DNA of 64,000 nucleotides. It comes from Tamarix chinensis. Its lineage: Eukaryota > Streptophyta > Magnoliopsida > Caryophyllales > Tamaricaceae. Numbering within the stretch: the stretch's first letter is position 1; every line of letters begins with the position of its first letter. Position numbers and translations under genes: made by a program. The stretch lies in contig CM060180.1 of NCBI GenBank assembly GCA_030549775.1, positions 34,879,090 to 34,943,089 of the forward strand. Direction: 5' to 3'. Below are positions 1-13,700 of the stretch, one piece after another. Under the pieces are notes generated by a model. It searched no databases, was not told the DNA's origin, and saw only the letters and a list, made by a program, of their open reading frames with translations.

Positions 1-1366
1 ATAGCTAAATCGGACGAATCCGAAAAATTCGGGCATAACCCGGCCAAAAATTCAATTTTCCAAATTCCCAACACAACCCATACAATTAACATATCCAAAT
101 CAATCTTACAGCAGATATATACATTATCAAACAATCAATTTAGCTTTTTATAAGCTAATTCATACCCAATTAATCAAAACAAGGGTTAGGATTTTTTCGA
201 AAATTATACCAAACAAAAACCGATAATTCGGGGCAAAGGCCGGGGAAGCTTCGTCGGGGGTCGGGGTGGCTCGACGGTGGTCGCCCGAGCTCGCCATGGT
301 CAGACGGCGGCTCGCCGCTGCTGCTGCTGTGCGTGGCTGTTGGGGTTGGCTGCTTCGGCCGCTGCTGCAACAGTTGTTGCCGCGGCTGCTAATGTGCGGC
401 TTCGACTGCTGCTGCTGCATCGACAGTGGTGGCCAGTGGTTGGAGGTCGACTGGCGGGGCGAAGCAAGGAGGAGGCAGGAGCTGGGGAGAAGAGGCGACT
501 AGGGTTCAGGCTGCAGAACAGGGACGCACGGGAAAGGGAGAAAGAAGAGAAGGAGAGAAAAAGGAAGAGGGAGAGGAGTTAGGGCACCAGTCGGGGTTAC
601 GGGGGGTTTTTTTTTTAAATACAAATATATCTAAAATAAAATACTGAATATTTATAAATTATTATTGGAAGATTTTATCTAAAATTTATGAAACGAAAAT
701 TATTTCGAAAAGATCCGAACGCTTAAAATTAATAAAAAGCTATATAAAGAATTTCGGAAACATTTTCGGAAGAATTTAACAACGAACGTAAAAATTTATA
801 TTATTTACGAAAATATATTATAAGACCTCAAAAAATTATTTAAAAGCACATAATAAAATATTTAAGTCAAATTCTAATAAATTAGGGTTAATTTAAATAA
901 TTTCCGAAACCGGTTATCCGCGGACCAAAAAGCATAAAACGAAAGAAAATAAATTCCAGAAAGAAATTCATAAATAAACTCCGAAAAATATTTTTAATTT
1001 AAAACTTCCCAAAAATATTAACGATTTCCGAAAACGAATAAATTTAAAGTCGGAAATATTTTCTACGGATAAAATCATTAAAATAAATTTAACTATTTAA
1101 AAAGAAATTATATAATTTAAATAATATATTTCGTCCAAAATAAAGTCGTAATCACACGACGAAGTTAAAATCGAAAACGAATCTAAAATATTAAAATTCA
1201 AAATACGAGAAAGAATGGGAATATATATTTTTAACCGAGACTCGAACTCATAAGAATATAATAAAATCATTGTCGTTAACGAATTTATCTAGAATGGTTC
1301 GCAACGACAACGATTAATTAAATTCAAATATGAATTCGAAATCGTTGATAAATCCATAAAACTATT

Positions 1367-1367
1367 T

Positions 1368-1426
<59 letters not shown>

Positions 1427-1865
1427 ATAATAATAATAATAATAATAATAATCGCATAACACTAATAACAATAATAGCAACACTAATAGTAAAATAGTTG
1501 TAATAATAATAATGATGAAATAATAATAATAATTTTAGTAGTAACAGTAGTAGTAGCAGTAGGAGTAGTAGTAGTAGTAGGAGTAGGAGTAGGAGTAGCA
1601 GTAGGAGTAGTAGCAGCAGTAGTAGTAGGAGTAACTGTAGTAGTAGGAGTAGCAGTAGCAGTAGCAGTAGGAGGAGGAGGAGTAGTAGTAGTAGTAGTAG
1701 TAGTAGCAGTAGTAGTAGTAGCAGTAGGAGTAGTCGTAGTAGTAGCAATAGGAGTAGTAGTAGTGGCAGTAGCAGTAGGAGCAGGAGTGGTAGTAAGAGT
1801 AGTCGCAGTAGTAGTCGCAGTGGTAGTAGTGGTGGTAGTAGTGGTAGTAGTAGTAGTAATCGCAT
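1367..1865. repeat. Trinucleotide array (TAC/AAT/AGT-type)
   Basis: A perfect TAC run (1367-1425) passes into AAT, and then into a long AGT-rich tract with AGC and AGG interruptions up to about 1858. It produces Leu-rich and Tyr/Ser-rich open frames on the minus strand, which are repeat artefacts. The array marks the join between type A and type B LTR sequence. Confidence 0.95.
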
Positions 1866-2140
1866 AACACTAATAACAATAATAGCAACACTAAATAAAG
1901 TAAAAACTCATAATAATACTAATAATATTAATAATACAAAACTAATAATTTAAATAAGTCCAATAGGGTCTTGGCCCTAATAATAAATAATAAATAATAA
2001 ATAATAATTGAATAATAGGTTGAAAATTAAAATAAAACAAAATAAGCTTAAATAAATAGGGAAGAACGATTGAGAGGGTTTAGGGTTCAACCTTAGACTG
2101 GTGGTGACAGACGGTACTAGCGGTGGTACACAGTGGTGGC

Positions 2141-2811
2141 TAGAGCTGGCAATCGGGCGGGTCGGGTCATTATCGGATCGGGTAACATGATAATCGGGTC
2201 ATATTGGTTTCGGATAATTTCGGATCATTTTGTCGGGTCGGGCTGGGTCGGGTTTGATTCGGATCAACTCAGTATCGGATAATCTCGGGTCATTCTAAGC
2301 TCTCGGGTCGGGTCTGGTTGAGATCGGATGGACTCGGATTCGGGTAAATTTAGGTTGTTCTAATTTCGGTTCGGGTTCGGATCGGGCTCGGTTGAGTTTG
2401 AATTATTATATTTTCGCGTCAAATTTAGATTGTATTTAGGTCATTTCATATTTGAGTCATGCTTGTGTCATTTTCTTTCTTTCTTTTTATTCCAAGATAT
2501 TATTAAAAGTTAATTATTTTGAGATCATTTATTTTAATTTATCTTATTCAATTAAAAGTGAATTATTATATTAATTGTTTTGGGGCCTTAGAATTTTTTT
2601 TCATTATTTTATCTTTGGAGATGTATCTTACGTTTCAAATTTAAAAGTTTTCAAATCGTATCACTTTTCTTTTTATGTTAAGGTATAACTTACATGATAT
2701 TAACTTATAATAGTCATTGATAATTGATAACAAATGAAGACTTCTAAGGTTGTACTTCTTATATTATTTTTAAAAGAGATTGATCACATCATATCAACAT
2801 AATTTTAATAA

Positions 2812-2843
<32 letters not shown>

Positions 2844-3787
2844 GTAATACAAAAATAATGATAACAATAATAATAGTAATCAATGAATATCAATTATGGA
2901 AAAAATAATAATAACAACATATTAGTTTTTTTATTATATATTTTGATTAGATCATATCAAGCTAAATAAGATAAAAATTAGATAAAGTAAGTAATAATGA
3001 CTATTATTGACAAAAGACCAACGAATATTGACTTCTTACTATTTAACACTGTTGATGTAATAAAAAATATTAATCTTCAATTTTTATAATGAATAACTAA
3101 CATTCTCACTCCAAATTTTTCCTACTTTCCTATGATGTTGTAGGTGTTATATTATAAGGTATGGCCGTATAGATACTAACATATAGTGTTCAAGGCTGCA
3201 CTGTTATTATCTTATGGTACTAAATGGAATAATGGAAGTGAACTAATATTTAAATGGCATAGTAGTGTTTTTCTTTTTTTTTCTCTACTTTTATTTCTAT
3301 TGGTATCAATGGATATTGTATTTGTATATACATAAGTGATATAAATTTTATGAAAGTATATTGTTTCTAGATTTTGATGTAAGTGTTAGTATGGATTAGT
3401 TGCACATCTACATTATTTCATGTTTTATGAAGTTTAAAAAATTTTGAGTTATGTGTTAATGTTAATTTTTGGGTAGTACCAAGTTGAATCTTTATAGGTT
3501 TATAATTTTTCAAATAATATAAGATTTCAGATAAATAATGGATCGGGTCGGGTCATTTCGGATTTATAGTTTTTCGGGTTATATCGGGTTTTGGGTGAAT
3601 AGCGGGTCGGGTCGGGTTTATTTCGGGCTTATGATTTCTCGGGTTGTATCGGATATCGGATATGTATCGGATCGGGTCGGATATGTTTTGGGCTTTTTAT
3701 TACTCGGATAAAATCGGATCGGATTTCGGGCAGATCGAGTCGGTATTCGTCGGATTTTTCGGGTCGGGTCAACTTTTGTCAGCTCTA
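2141..3787. mobile_element. Non-autonomous hAT-superfamily DNA transposon
   Basis: The ends are inverted: TAGAGCTGGCAA at 2141 and TTGTCAGCTCTA ending at 3787, 11 of 12 matching. Both sides carry the same 8-bp duplication GTGGTGGC (2133-2140 and 3788-3795), the size made by hAT transposases. Subterminal regions are full of short GGGTCGGGTC and ATCGGAT motifs in both halves, typical of hAT binding-site clusters. The 1647-bp interior is AT-rich with an AAT run near 2815 and has no transposase frame. The element sits in the type B LTR: removing it and one duplication restores alignment to the intact copy at 41.85 kb. Confidence 0.9.
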
Positions 3788-5404
3788 GTGGTGGCGGCGG
3801 TGGCCGGAAAAAGAGAAGAAAAGGAAAAAAGTTGAAGGCTGGGAACAAAATAGGAAGAATGATGGAGGAAATAAGGGTGTTTGAGGCTGCCTAGAGGGAG
3901 AGGAGTTGAATGAGGGTGGCAGCGCATGGTGACAGTGGTGGTGGCCGAAAAAGGAAGAAGAAGAGAAAGAGAAGAGAAGAGGGAGGAAGAGGAAAAGAAG
4001 GGTAGAGAAAGGTAGATGAGGGTCTGCAGTATAGTTTGGGAGGTGAAAGGAGCGACGACAGCGACATGAGAGGTGGCTAATGGTGGTTTGAAGGGCGGCG
4101 GAGGTTGAAGAGAGGGTTAATTAGGGAGGGAACTTCGCACAGCCGGGGTGACTTGTGCAGGAAAAATCGAGGGATATGGGTGGTTCAGTTAGTTAGAGGG
4201 CGGTGCAGGGAAGGCTTAGGTGGACGGAGTGGGTGGCGTGGTTAGCCAACGGCGGTGGGGCTAGCGTCTGAAAAGGCAACGGTGAAAGGGGATGATTTTT
4301 GGGTTTCAGGGAGAAAAGGCTCGAGTCTAGGCTAGTTTGGAGATATTTATAGGCTAAGGCAGGGGTAAGGTAGAGGGAAAGACGGGAGAATCGGGGCAGG
4401 TCAATTAGGGCTCACCGACGGCGTCATTTGACCGGCAAAATTGAACGTGGCAGGGTGAGTTGCTGGCTGGAAGAAGGGAGAACGTGTGAGGAGAGGGGAG
4501 GGTTGATTGGGTCAAATTGGCTGCGAGTCAGTAGAGGTGAGGGAGGAGAGTTTAGCCTGATTAAAGGAGTGGCTGGTAGCGAAAAACCAGGGGCGATTGT
4601 AGGTCGACATCTGGGGGAGGAGGAAGAAGAAAGAAGGAAGAAAGGTGGGGGATGGACCAGCGGTTCGGGGAAGAAAAGAAAGAAAAGAAAAGGAAGGCGG
4701 ACCGGGCCGATCAGGCGGTGAGGGGGGAAGATTAAGTGAAACGCAACATTTAGGAGGACGAGTCACGTCGAAGGAGCAACGGAGGGAAGATTTGGGCTGC
4801 GGGAAGGCAGGCCCAGGTCGTCGAAGAAAGAAAGGAAGGAAAGGAGGAGTTGGGCTGCGGACGAAGGAAGAAAGGGGAGAGGGGTCTGGGTCGTTGAGCT
4901 GGCCCAGGTTGGGAAGGAGAAAAAAAAAAGAAATGAAGAAGAAAGAAAAAAGAAAGAAAAAGGAAGAAAGAAATGGTAAAAAAAAATATAGTGGGTTGGG
5001 TTAATTAAATTAATTAAAATATTTGGGATATTTAAAAATAATAATATTTAAATCCCTTTTTAAGCTAATTTAGAATTTTTAGAAGATTTTTCATAAATTA
5101 TATTTTAATTAGCAAATCACTCTAATTTTCTTCAATTAAATTATTTATGACATTTCAATTAATTTGACCCTATTTATTCCTTCTTATTTAAATAAAATAA
5201 TTTATTTAATTAATTGCCAAAATAAAATCCTTAATTAGCTAAAATACCTAAATTTCTTCCTAATTAAAATACTTATAAATTTCTTCTTGATTTTCCCTAA
5301 TTAATTCCTTTTTATTTTAATAAAAATAATTTATTTAATTAATTTTTCTAATAAAACCATATTTAACTATAATTCTTAAAATTAGAATTTTCGGGACATT
5401 TCAG

Positions 5405-5908
5405 GTTTGGATAAGGGATGGTTGGTGGTTAGTTAGGAGATGGATTATTTAATGTAATTAAATTATAATGAGAGTCCAATGATGGGTATTTATAAAAAAA
5501 ATATTAAATGATATTAAGAAAATAAATGTATAAAAATATTTGGTATTAGAATTGATTTGAAGTTGAAACAAACCAAAACAAGTGAAAATGTTCAAAATTG
5601 TTTAGCCATGTAAACAATTTGTTATGCGATTGAATCAAACAAAATGAGCGAATGAATCATAGATGAATGGATTGAATATATGAGTTTAGACTATTAGGAA
5701 ATGATTAATGAGTCCAATTACATAAGTAGTGTTAAACTAGACAACTCACATGATAAGAGGGATGTATCAAGGGGCTTAGTGGCAAGAAGTCCAGATCGAA
5801 GAAGAATAGATTGAGGAATATTGCCAGCCATAAATATCGAAAGAAGGGTTATATTAGGAAATTTTGTCCAAATTGGAAACCTAAAAACCTAATGATTCAT
5901 CCTATAAG
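5405..5908. other. Intergenic, nothing recognised
   Basis: AT-rich sequence between the hybrid LTR and the second hAT end. I see no coding frame, RNA gene or repeat structure. Confidence 0.6.
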
Positions 5909-6110
5909 TAGAGCTAACAAAAGTTGACCCGACCTACCCAACCAAACCTGACCTGAGAGAAACCTGACTCAATAAAACCTGAAAAGTTTAGAAACTCGAC
6001 CTGACATTGACCCAATCCAACCCGACCCATTATAGACCTGATCCGTCATCGACCTGACTCGACGTTGACCCAACCAGACATCAAAATCTATTATAATAAT
6101 AATAATAATA
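5909..6110. mobile_element. Terminal fragment of a second hAT element of the same family
   Basis: TAGAGCTAACAAAAGTTGAC at 5909 is nearly the reverse complement of the right end of the hAT at 2141-3787. It is followed by the same kind of subterminal repeats (GACCTGAC, CCCGACC). No matching right end was found before 7.8 kb, so the element is truncated or its far end has been overwritten by the tandem array that follows. Confidence 0.7.
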
Positions 6111-6319
6111 AATTACACATATTTTATTATTCATTTAAAGCTTTTAAAAATATAGTGTTTTATAAATTATATTTATTTTTCATACTTTTATCCTAGACAT
6201 CCTTATTTATTAATAATATCCTAATGAATTTTTCCACACAAAATACAACATTAAGAGGTCATAATAATAATTTAATAAACAAGTAACAATTAATAACATC
6301 TTTTTAATTACATGCTTAT

Positions 6320-7540
6320 AATAATTATGATCACCTTTATTTTATAAAATTATCTTTTTTTTAAGTAATCAAATAAATGATAAATATGTCTGTTAGATTG
6401 AATCATGTAATATTTTTTATTGTTAAAATTTATAAATATCTTTATTATTTACTTGTAAAAATAAAACAGATCTAATATTCTTATTTTATTTATCTGCACT
6501 AGTAATCTTATAATTATCTCTAATATTTACAATGTAATAAATGACAATTATATATTATATAGTCATATTATGATCACCTTTATTTTATAAAATTATCTTT
6601 TTTTAAGTCATCAAATAAATGATAATAAATTATAAATATGTCTGTTAGATTGAATCATGGAATATTTTTTATTGTTAAAATTTATATATATCTGCATTAT
6701 TTACTTATAAAAATAAAGCGCATCTAATATTCTTATTTTATTTATGTGTACTAGTAATCTTATGATTGTCTCTAATATTTATAATGTAATAAATGATAAT
6801 TATACATTGTATAATCATATTATAATCACCTTTATTTTATAAAATTATCTTTTTTAAGTAATCAAATAAATGATAATAAATGATAAATATCTTTATTAGA
6901 TTGAATCGTGAAATGTTTTTTATTGTTAAAATTTATAAATATCTTTATTATTTACTTGTAAAAATAAAGCATATATAAAATTCTTATTTTATTTATGTGT
7001 ACTAGTAATCTTATGATTGTCTCTAATATTTACAATGTAATAAATGATAATTATAAATTGTATAGTCATATTATAATCACCTTTATTTTGTAAAATTGTA
7101 TATTTTTTTAAGTAATCAAATAAATGATAATAAATGATAAATATGTCTGTTAGATTGAATCATGGAATATTTTTTATTGTTAAAATTTATATATATCTTT
7201 ATTATTTATTTGTGAAAATAAAGCGAATCTAATATTCTTATTTCTTTTATCTGTAGTAGTAATCTTATGATTGTCTCTAATATTTACAATGTAATAAATG
7301 ATAATTATACATTGTATAGTCATAATATAATCACCTTTATTTTATAAAATTATATTTTTTTAAGTAATCAAATAAATGTTAAATATCTTTGTTAGATTAA
7401 ATCATGCAATATTTTTTATTGTAAAAATTTATAAATATTTTTATTATTTACTTGTAAAAATAAAGCAAAACTAATATTTTTTAATATATATACTAATAAT
7501 CTTATGATTGTCTCTAATATTTACAATGATATGACGAAAT
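6320..7540. repeat. Tandem array of about 250-bp AT-rich units, five copies
   Basis: The marker TRATCACCTTTATTTT recurs near 6328, 6571, 6823, 7074 and 7328, giving spacings of 243, 252, 251 and 254 bp. Each unit also carries AAGTAATCAAATAAATGATA, TTAGATTGAATCATG and CTAGTAATCTTATGATTGTC-like blocks in the same order. Units differ by small indels and substitutions. The array ends about 240 bp from the stop codon of the BRIZ-like gene. Confidence 0.9.
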
Positions 7541-7774
7541 TCTATTTATGCAACCACATTCCCCACGTTAAAAATCGATGGCTTCCCTAAAATTTTGAAT
7601 TGATGCCAAAAACATGTATGAAGTTGGAGGCAAGCAAAATTCTGCCCACGCAATTGCACATTTCTCACATCCGTATCCCGCTGAACAAATTCACTTCAAC
7701 TAGGTCCCTCCCAATATCTTTACAGCCCTCTATTCCTGTACGTGTATCACAAAGTGATGGGGAAAAGAAGACTT

Positions 7775-10700
7775 TCATTTTCGTCTTCGACCAGATTTTG
7801 TCTGCCTCTTTGTTTTGGAAGGAGAAGACTGCTTGGCAGGTATGGGAAGTACGGTCCCCCCTTTTATAGCATCTGAATCAATCATGTCCTCCAGCGTCTT
7901 TTGAGCTTCAACATAGATCTTGATATCTCGTATCTGTAAATACCAGCATCAGAGACATCTACAAGTAGTTCTATGGAAGGTTCAGATACTTTGTTCAATC
8001 AAACGCTGCATGGAAATCACCTGTTCTTCAAGATCTTGAATTTGCTCATCTCTTGATCGGAGTGAAGAAATTTCCCTGAAAAGAACCAGGAAACTTATAA
8101 TTCATTTGACCAAGTCACTGCAACGTAGCACATAATTCTTGGGGGAAAAAAGACCACGGTGCAGCATGTAATGTACGGAATAGCCTTCACCTCTCAATAC
8201 AGAATCAAAAAAAAAAAAAAAACTGCCTGTACCTCTCATCACAATAAATAAGCAGCACACATAACTGACAAATAAGGGGATAAACACTCTTGAAACATAG
8301 CAGCTCAATACAAAGTCAGGAATGTAGCATCTCTTCTTTGGGGTTGGGGCTCACCTCACACAAGGCTTCCCACATCATGGTCTTTGGCTAGAGACATCCA
8401 GCCACATGATAAGGCAAGGGCCGCAGGGCTGATAGCACCACTTAGTGTGGAAAACTCCAGAAAATAGCAATGCAATGAGAGAATGGGTTCCCTAGCAGGG
8501 AGAAGATTATTTAGGAGTTCAAGCTGCTGTCTATTATTTAGTATCTTCCCTGTTATAGAGAAGTTAAGCCAGAAAAATGTTGCAATGGCTGGTAGACTAG
8601 GGACACAGCAGAAACTGAGGAAAGCTCATACAGACAACTCATCACCTAATGATTAATCAAGTACAACCATTCACCAGCACAGTATAGGAATATCGTAGCA
8701 ACCTGCAACTGGGGAATATTCCATCTAGCATTTCATCAGATGAAATAATCGTCCAGCCTGGCTGGGATTCTATCCAGCATTTTAAAAATCTGACCTAAAT
8801 CAACCTGATGCAGGGGCCGATACACAGTCCGACTGCAGTTCGAGCAGAAGTTGACTTGACTTGATAATTTTCCAAGTTTGACCAGGTACTACTGGTTCCA
8901 CCTCTGGCCCAACTGGCTCGACCGTCATGCATTTTCTGTTCTAAAAGCCAAACAATGGCATTCTAAATTTTATCGAGGTAAAACCAATTTGACCATTTTT
9001 TCCCTATACGTACGCAAAGTCAAATACCTGAGACCTTCCGGTAACCGGTCGGACCAGTTGAACCAGCCGATCTGGTCGGTTTTATTATTCCATGGTTCTA
9101 TCATGCCTGGGCTGATCCATGTCATGATTAACATCCCACTTAAGACTCACAATTAGGTCATACGTATCACTTACAATTTAGAACTAGCAATCAAAGTCAA
9201 CATGCAAACAACAAAGAGCAATTTCTTTAGCCTCCATTTCGTTCTTGGAAAGTTCTAGGGAAAAAATAAAGAAAAGGGGAAAGTAGTTTATTGTGTTTGG
9301 TTTGCTTATGAAATGAGATGAAAAAATAACAAGGAATGAAAATGATGATAATTAGCCATTTGGTTTTCCTCACAAAAATAAGAGAGTGTGGAAGAAAATT
9401 TTAAACATTTGAATTCCATGGAACCTCCTTTCCCAAGAACCAGATGGAGAAACTAGAAAAACAATTTTGCTTTCCTATAAAAGATAGAGGATGCTGAAAT
9501 AAAGAAACAAATAAAAAGCTAAAAAGCACATCAAATCAAATAGCTAACCTCTCTTCAGCTTCCTTGATCCTCCTCTTGTAATCTTCTTGTCTTTTCATAA
9601 GTTTCTGATTTTTCTAGAACCAAAATGAAGTATCAGTGAGCCAAAAAAGCATCAAAGACAAAATGTATGAGAAAATCTTTAAAAATAGGACTTGTAAAGA
9701 ATCTCCCAAAATGGCTAAAAGGAACTCACGTCACCAACAGCTTTATTTTCCTCAAGATACTTTCCCAGTTCACTATGTAATTCTTGGGATTTCATTGTCA
9801 CAGCCTTTTCAACTGCTACGGCAATAGTATTCTCCCTTTTACTCCTCAACTCCACAAGTAGCGACTCGTAATGCTGAAAAATGAAGCATCAAAGAGGGTC
9901 CCTTCTAGTAGAACTACCAACCAAAAAAACCTTCCTAGAACTTCCATAATCCATAATATGATGAATAATCAAGAAACACTATACTTGTTGGTGGTCAACT
10001 AATAGCCGTCACAGCAGCTTGTTCAATTACTTACTTTTCTTTGATTTTCCAGTTGTGTTGCTAGAAGATGGTTATACTCATCCATAATCTGAAAAACAAA
10101 AACACAATTAATGATGCTAGATGTGTTGGACAAAGACAGAATTCTATTTTGGAAAGGAGCATGATAAGCTGTCAATCATGATTCAACTAGCTCTGGACTT
10201 TGACTGATATAGAGTTACATACCAAATAACTTCATATCACATGATACCTGAATTTTTATACAGCTCAAATGGCCTACTGATTTAAGCACTATGTAGAACT
10301 TCACCAAAGAGAAAAGAAAAGAAAACGCATACTGCTTCAACTTTGCTGTCATACAGTGCCATAGTAATTTCAGAATCATCTTCACCACCGCAGGAGCCAC
10401 ACTCCCCATCAAGGGACACGGAACTCATAATTATGGATTTGCTGTCAACTTTAGACTGGTCCAATCGATGGACATACACATCTCCATCGTAATCCCATAC
10501 TCTTTTTGTCTCTAAGTCAAGAGAAAAACAATGTTGTGTGTCTTTCCAATGTCCAAACATATGCCCCTCTTTGTACCTAAGACACAGCTAAATAATTTCA
10601 ATTGCTATGACCCGCAACATAGGAAAACCAACAGTTTAATTATGTATCAAACAGCAACCTCTGAATCAGTAGCTTCCATTATACCTTCCACATCCAATAA

Positions 10701-13700
10701 ACCCACATATAACACAAATCCAAAGGTTCTCTGATGTAGCACATATGGAGCAGGTTAGATTCTCATCCTGCTGCTGACATAATTTACAGACCTGTGAACA
10801 GTAAACCATTGACTTAAGTTCCACATGAGTAGCAGAAAATCTTCCAGGTTTCCAAAGCACGAATGATCAAGTCCAACCTGAAGCTAAAAAACAAAGGAAC
10901 ACGCCAAACAAAATAATGCAGTGTACTTGGTTAGGCACAAACTAACTAAATTACACTATGGGTAAAAGGGAAAGTAAGACAAAATTATTTGATGATTTTA
11001 ACCATCATAGTATTCCTTTCAAAAGTTATTTGTTAAAGTTCTGATATTCACTTCTTCTTCCTGACAACTTTATCCACAAAAAGAGAAAGTGAGTTTTTTA
11101 TTAGATATAAATATTTACATTGAAAATGGCTTACCCTTCTTGTATGATATATCCATTTTCTATGCAATCTTACAATAGGGCGTCATATTGAAAGACATTA
11201 TTACATCATATGGTAGAATACACATTGGATGGTGAATTGCATGCTGATGGACACAACAATAAACAGGCACGTATAGATTATGTTTTGCAAAACTACTTGA
11301 AATGCTAACCGAAAGCTTAAAAACTATAAGTTATTTGAAGTAGCTTTTCAAAAACTAGTTTTTAGCTATTTACCAACAGAGTTTCTTTAAATAAATAAAC
11401 AAGTAAAACTTCAATAAGCTAAAAACTAGTTTATTAAACAACTTTTGATATTGTGAAACACACACATAATAGACTTGCAAGGTAGACGACCACACTACCC
11501 CCAGCCAAAAAGAAAGGGGGGGAGAGGAATTATGTCCATATAATTAAATATCGATCCCAATACACAATATGGACTGATATTTATTAGATTTTGGGTTAGC
11601 CAATATATAAAATTGGCGATACACAAACCGTTTTAAAATTTTAGATATTTATTGGTGATATATCGGTTATCGGTCAATATTTTGCCTATATTTACGATAT
11701 TTGTCGACATTTGTTGTGGAAAAAAAAAACACCGTAATATTTGTTGACATTTGTGGTGAAAAAAAAAGTCACCATGATAACCCAATACCACGGCCGTGGT
11801 TCTATTGCCTGATTCTGTCATGAAAGTTTGCAGTTGGGTTACAACTTGTAGAGCATGATGAATAAGCATATAGGTCATTGGTACTTTGATAAATTCATAA
11901 GAAAGCTCGAGCTTCTACACACCTTCCTAACCAACCAAATACAGCACAATTGGTACACAACGATACATACAGCGAAGAACAGATCTTGGGAAAATACAAG
12001 AACACCAACCACATAACATGAAAAAAGAAAATCAAATAACCATACACCATTCAATACCAACATATTGGATATTATAACAAAATAAGGAGTATGACACTTG
12101 TTGTACACGTGGTTCACCCTCTCTTTTTGGCTGGAAGCTAGTGATATTAACTTCAAAATGTGCCTCTTAAATTTGCCAGCATTTCCTTCTCTTATGCTCA
12201 AGCATACGAATAGAAATACTTGACCATTATGGTGTATTTCTACAAAGAATAAGCTGAGATATAAAACTTCAACAAGCTCCAGGATTCTCCTCCCATATCC
12301 AGCCCCACCCTCTAACCTAATGGCCTGTTTATGTTAATGGAAGTTAATTTTTCAGTTCACCCAGTTTGGCAACTTATTTTAGAACTTAACCTAGGTCGGT
12401 TAAGTTAAAAATTAACCTCCATTAAACTCAATTTACCACCACAAATCCATGGTTAAAGGAGGTTAAAATTAAGTTGTTCGTATTGAGTTATTCTTCTCTA
12501 TTCACCTATGGTCTATTCATGTAGGCTAACCTAATAAATACCCAAACAATAATTTAAAACATTCACTTTCATTCAACTAACCTATCTTCACCTACCTATC
12601 TTATCTAACATAACCCAGGTTATAACCTCAATCCAAATGGTCTAAAAATAGAAGACAAGAAGAAGACCTCAAGCACCTCAGTACCATTCATAACCTGGAA
12701 CAATTTTTAGGACACACAGTTTGGCCATTGTTCTGGCAGTATTTCTCATTTATCACACCTTGTAAGCATTGAGGTCTGGCATTCTAGAATATGTGCATTC
12801 TTTATTATTTAATATAGGAACCTTTCATTGACAGATAACAACAAATAAAAATCTCTAACTAGATACTACATGGATTTCCCAATACAATTGTCCATCAACT
12901 CCAGAAATAACCCTCAAAAAGTCAACCAACTAATTGTGTTATTTGGATCAAAATCTAAGAAATTCTAGGAAAGGATGCATAATAACTATATCCCTCGAAA
13001 AGTCCTAATTCACCACAGTGAATTATAATAACACAAAAGCAAAACAGATCACCTCAGTTTATGCAGTCAGATAAAAAAAGTATCTTGTCTTCAGCACCCC
13101 ATCCCCCTTTTAGCCCTTTCCAGAGACCCAATAACATCAAACCACCATTGCATCAGGGGAAGGAAAACAACGACAACCCATTAAAATCATCTAAATTAAC
13201 AAAAAGTTAAAGGAAGCTAAATTCACCTGACATGATAAGTATGTCCATTTTGAAGCACAGGAACACTGAAAAGAATGATCACACAACGTCATTTGTATTC
13301 CACTTGTATCTTGGTCCAATCTCTCTGCAATCCCAAGTATTATTATTGTTTAGCCTCAAGTAGATACTGTATGGATTTCCCAATAAAACTGACCACGAAT
13401 AATATCATCACGGAGAACTTATCGAAAATAAATATATCACGGAGAAAATTACTCAAGAAGAAAGGGTTAATAACTAACCAAGACATATAGGACAGATTGG
13501 CAGCTGCGTATACCCAGCTGGAGGAGTACTTGCAATTTCTGCCACTTCAGTGAACTCCACTGATAGCACAAAAATAACATGACATATTTCAACCTAAACA
13601 CAAATCAAGACACCCAAAAAGGCCACATGAAGTTCTCCCGTGAGCGGACAAAAGAGGGGCGAAATAAAAAATCAATACGTATATTTATTTGATCTAATAG

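Larger units (their letters stand above)
1..5404 (-). mobile_element. Hybrid long LTR (type A body fused to type B 5' half), cut by the window edge
   Basis: Read on the minus strand, this begins at 5404 with TGAAATGTCCCGAAAATTC, the same start as the LTR at 43435. It runs through a purine-rich stretch (4900-4600) and a triplet array (1367-1865). Left of about 1366 the sequence matches the 22.1-23.3 kb part of the young LTR element instead, for example the stretch around 660-1330 and the GGGGAAGCTTCGTCGGGG block near 241. It is therefore a composite LTR whose end lies outside the window. No gene is present: the ORFs here come from GC-rich or triplet repeats. A hAT element (2141-3787) interrupts it. 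The LTR identity is inferred from similarity to copies whose ends are visible, because this copy's far end and target duplication cannot be seen. Confidence 0.75.

Noticed and set aside
1362..1891. Two long minus-strand open frames, poly-Leu and Tyr/Ser-rich
   Set aside because: They are the readings of an imperfect triplet array. The composition follows the repeat frame, and no start context or domain exists.
8830..9130. 92-residue plus-strand frame in intron 9 of the BRIZ-like gene
   Set aside because: The stretch is rich in GGTCGGACCAGTTGAACC-like repeats and looks like old repeat DNA. No protein family is recognised.
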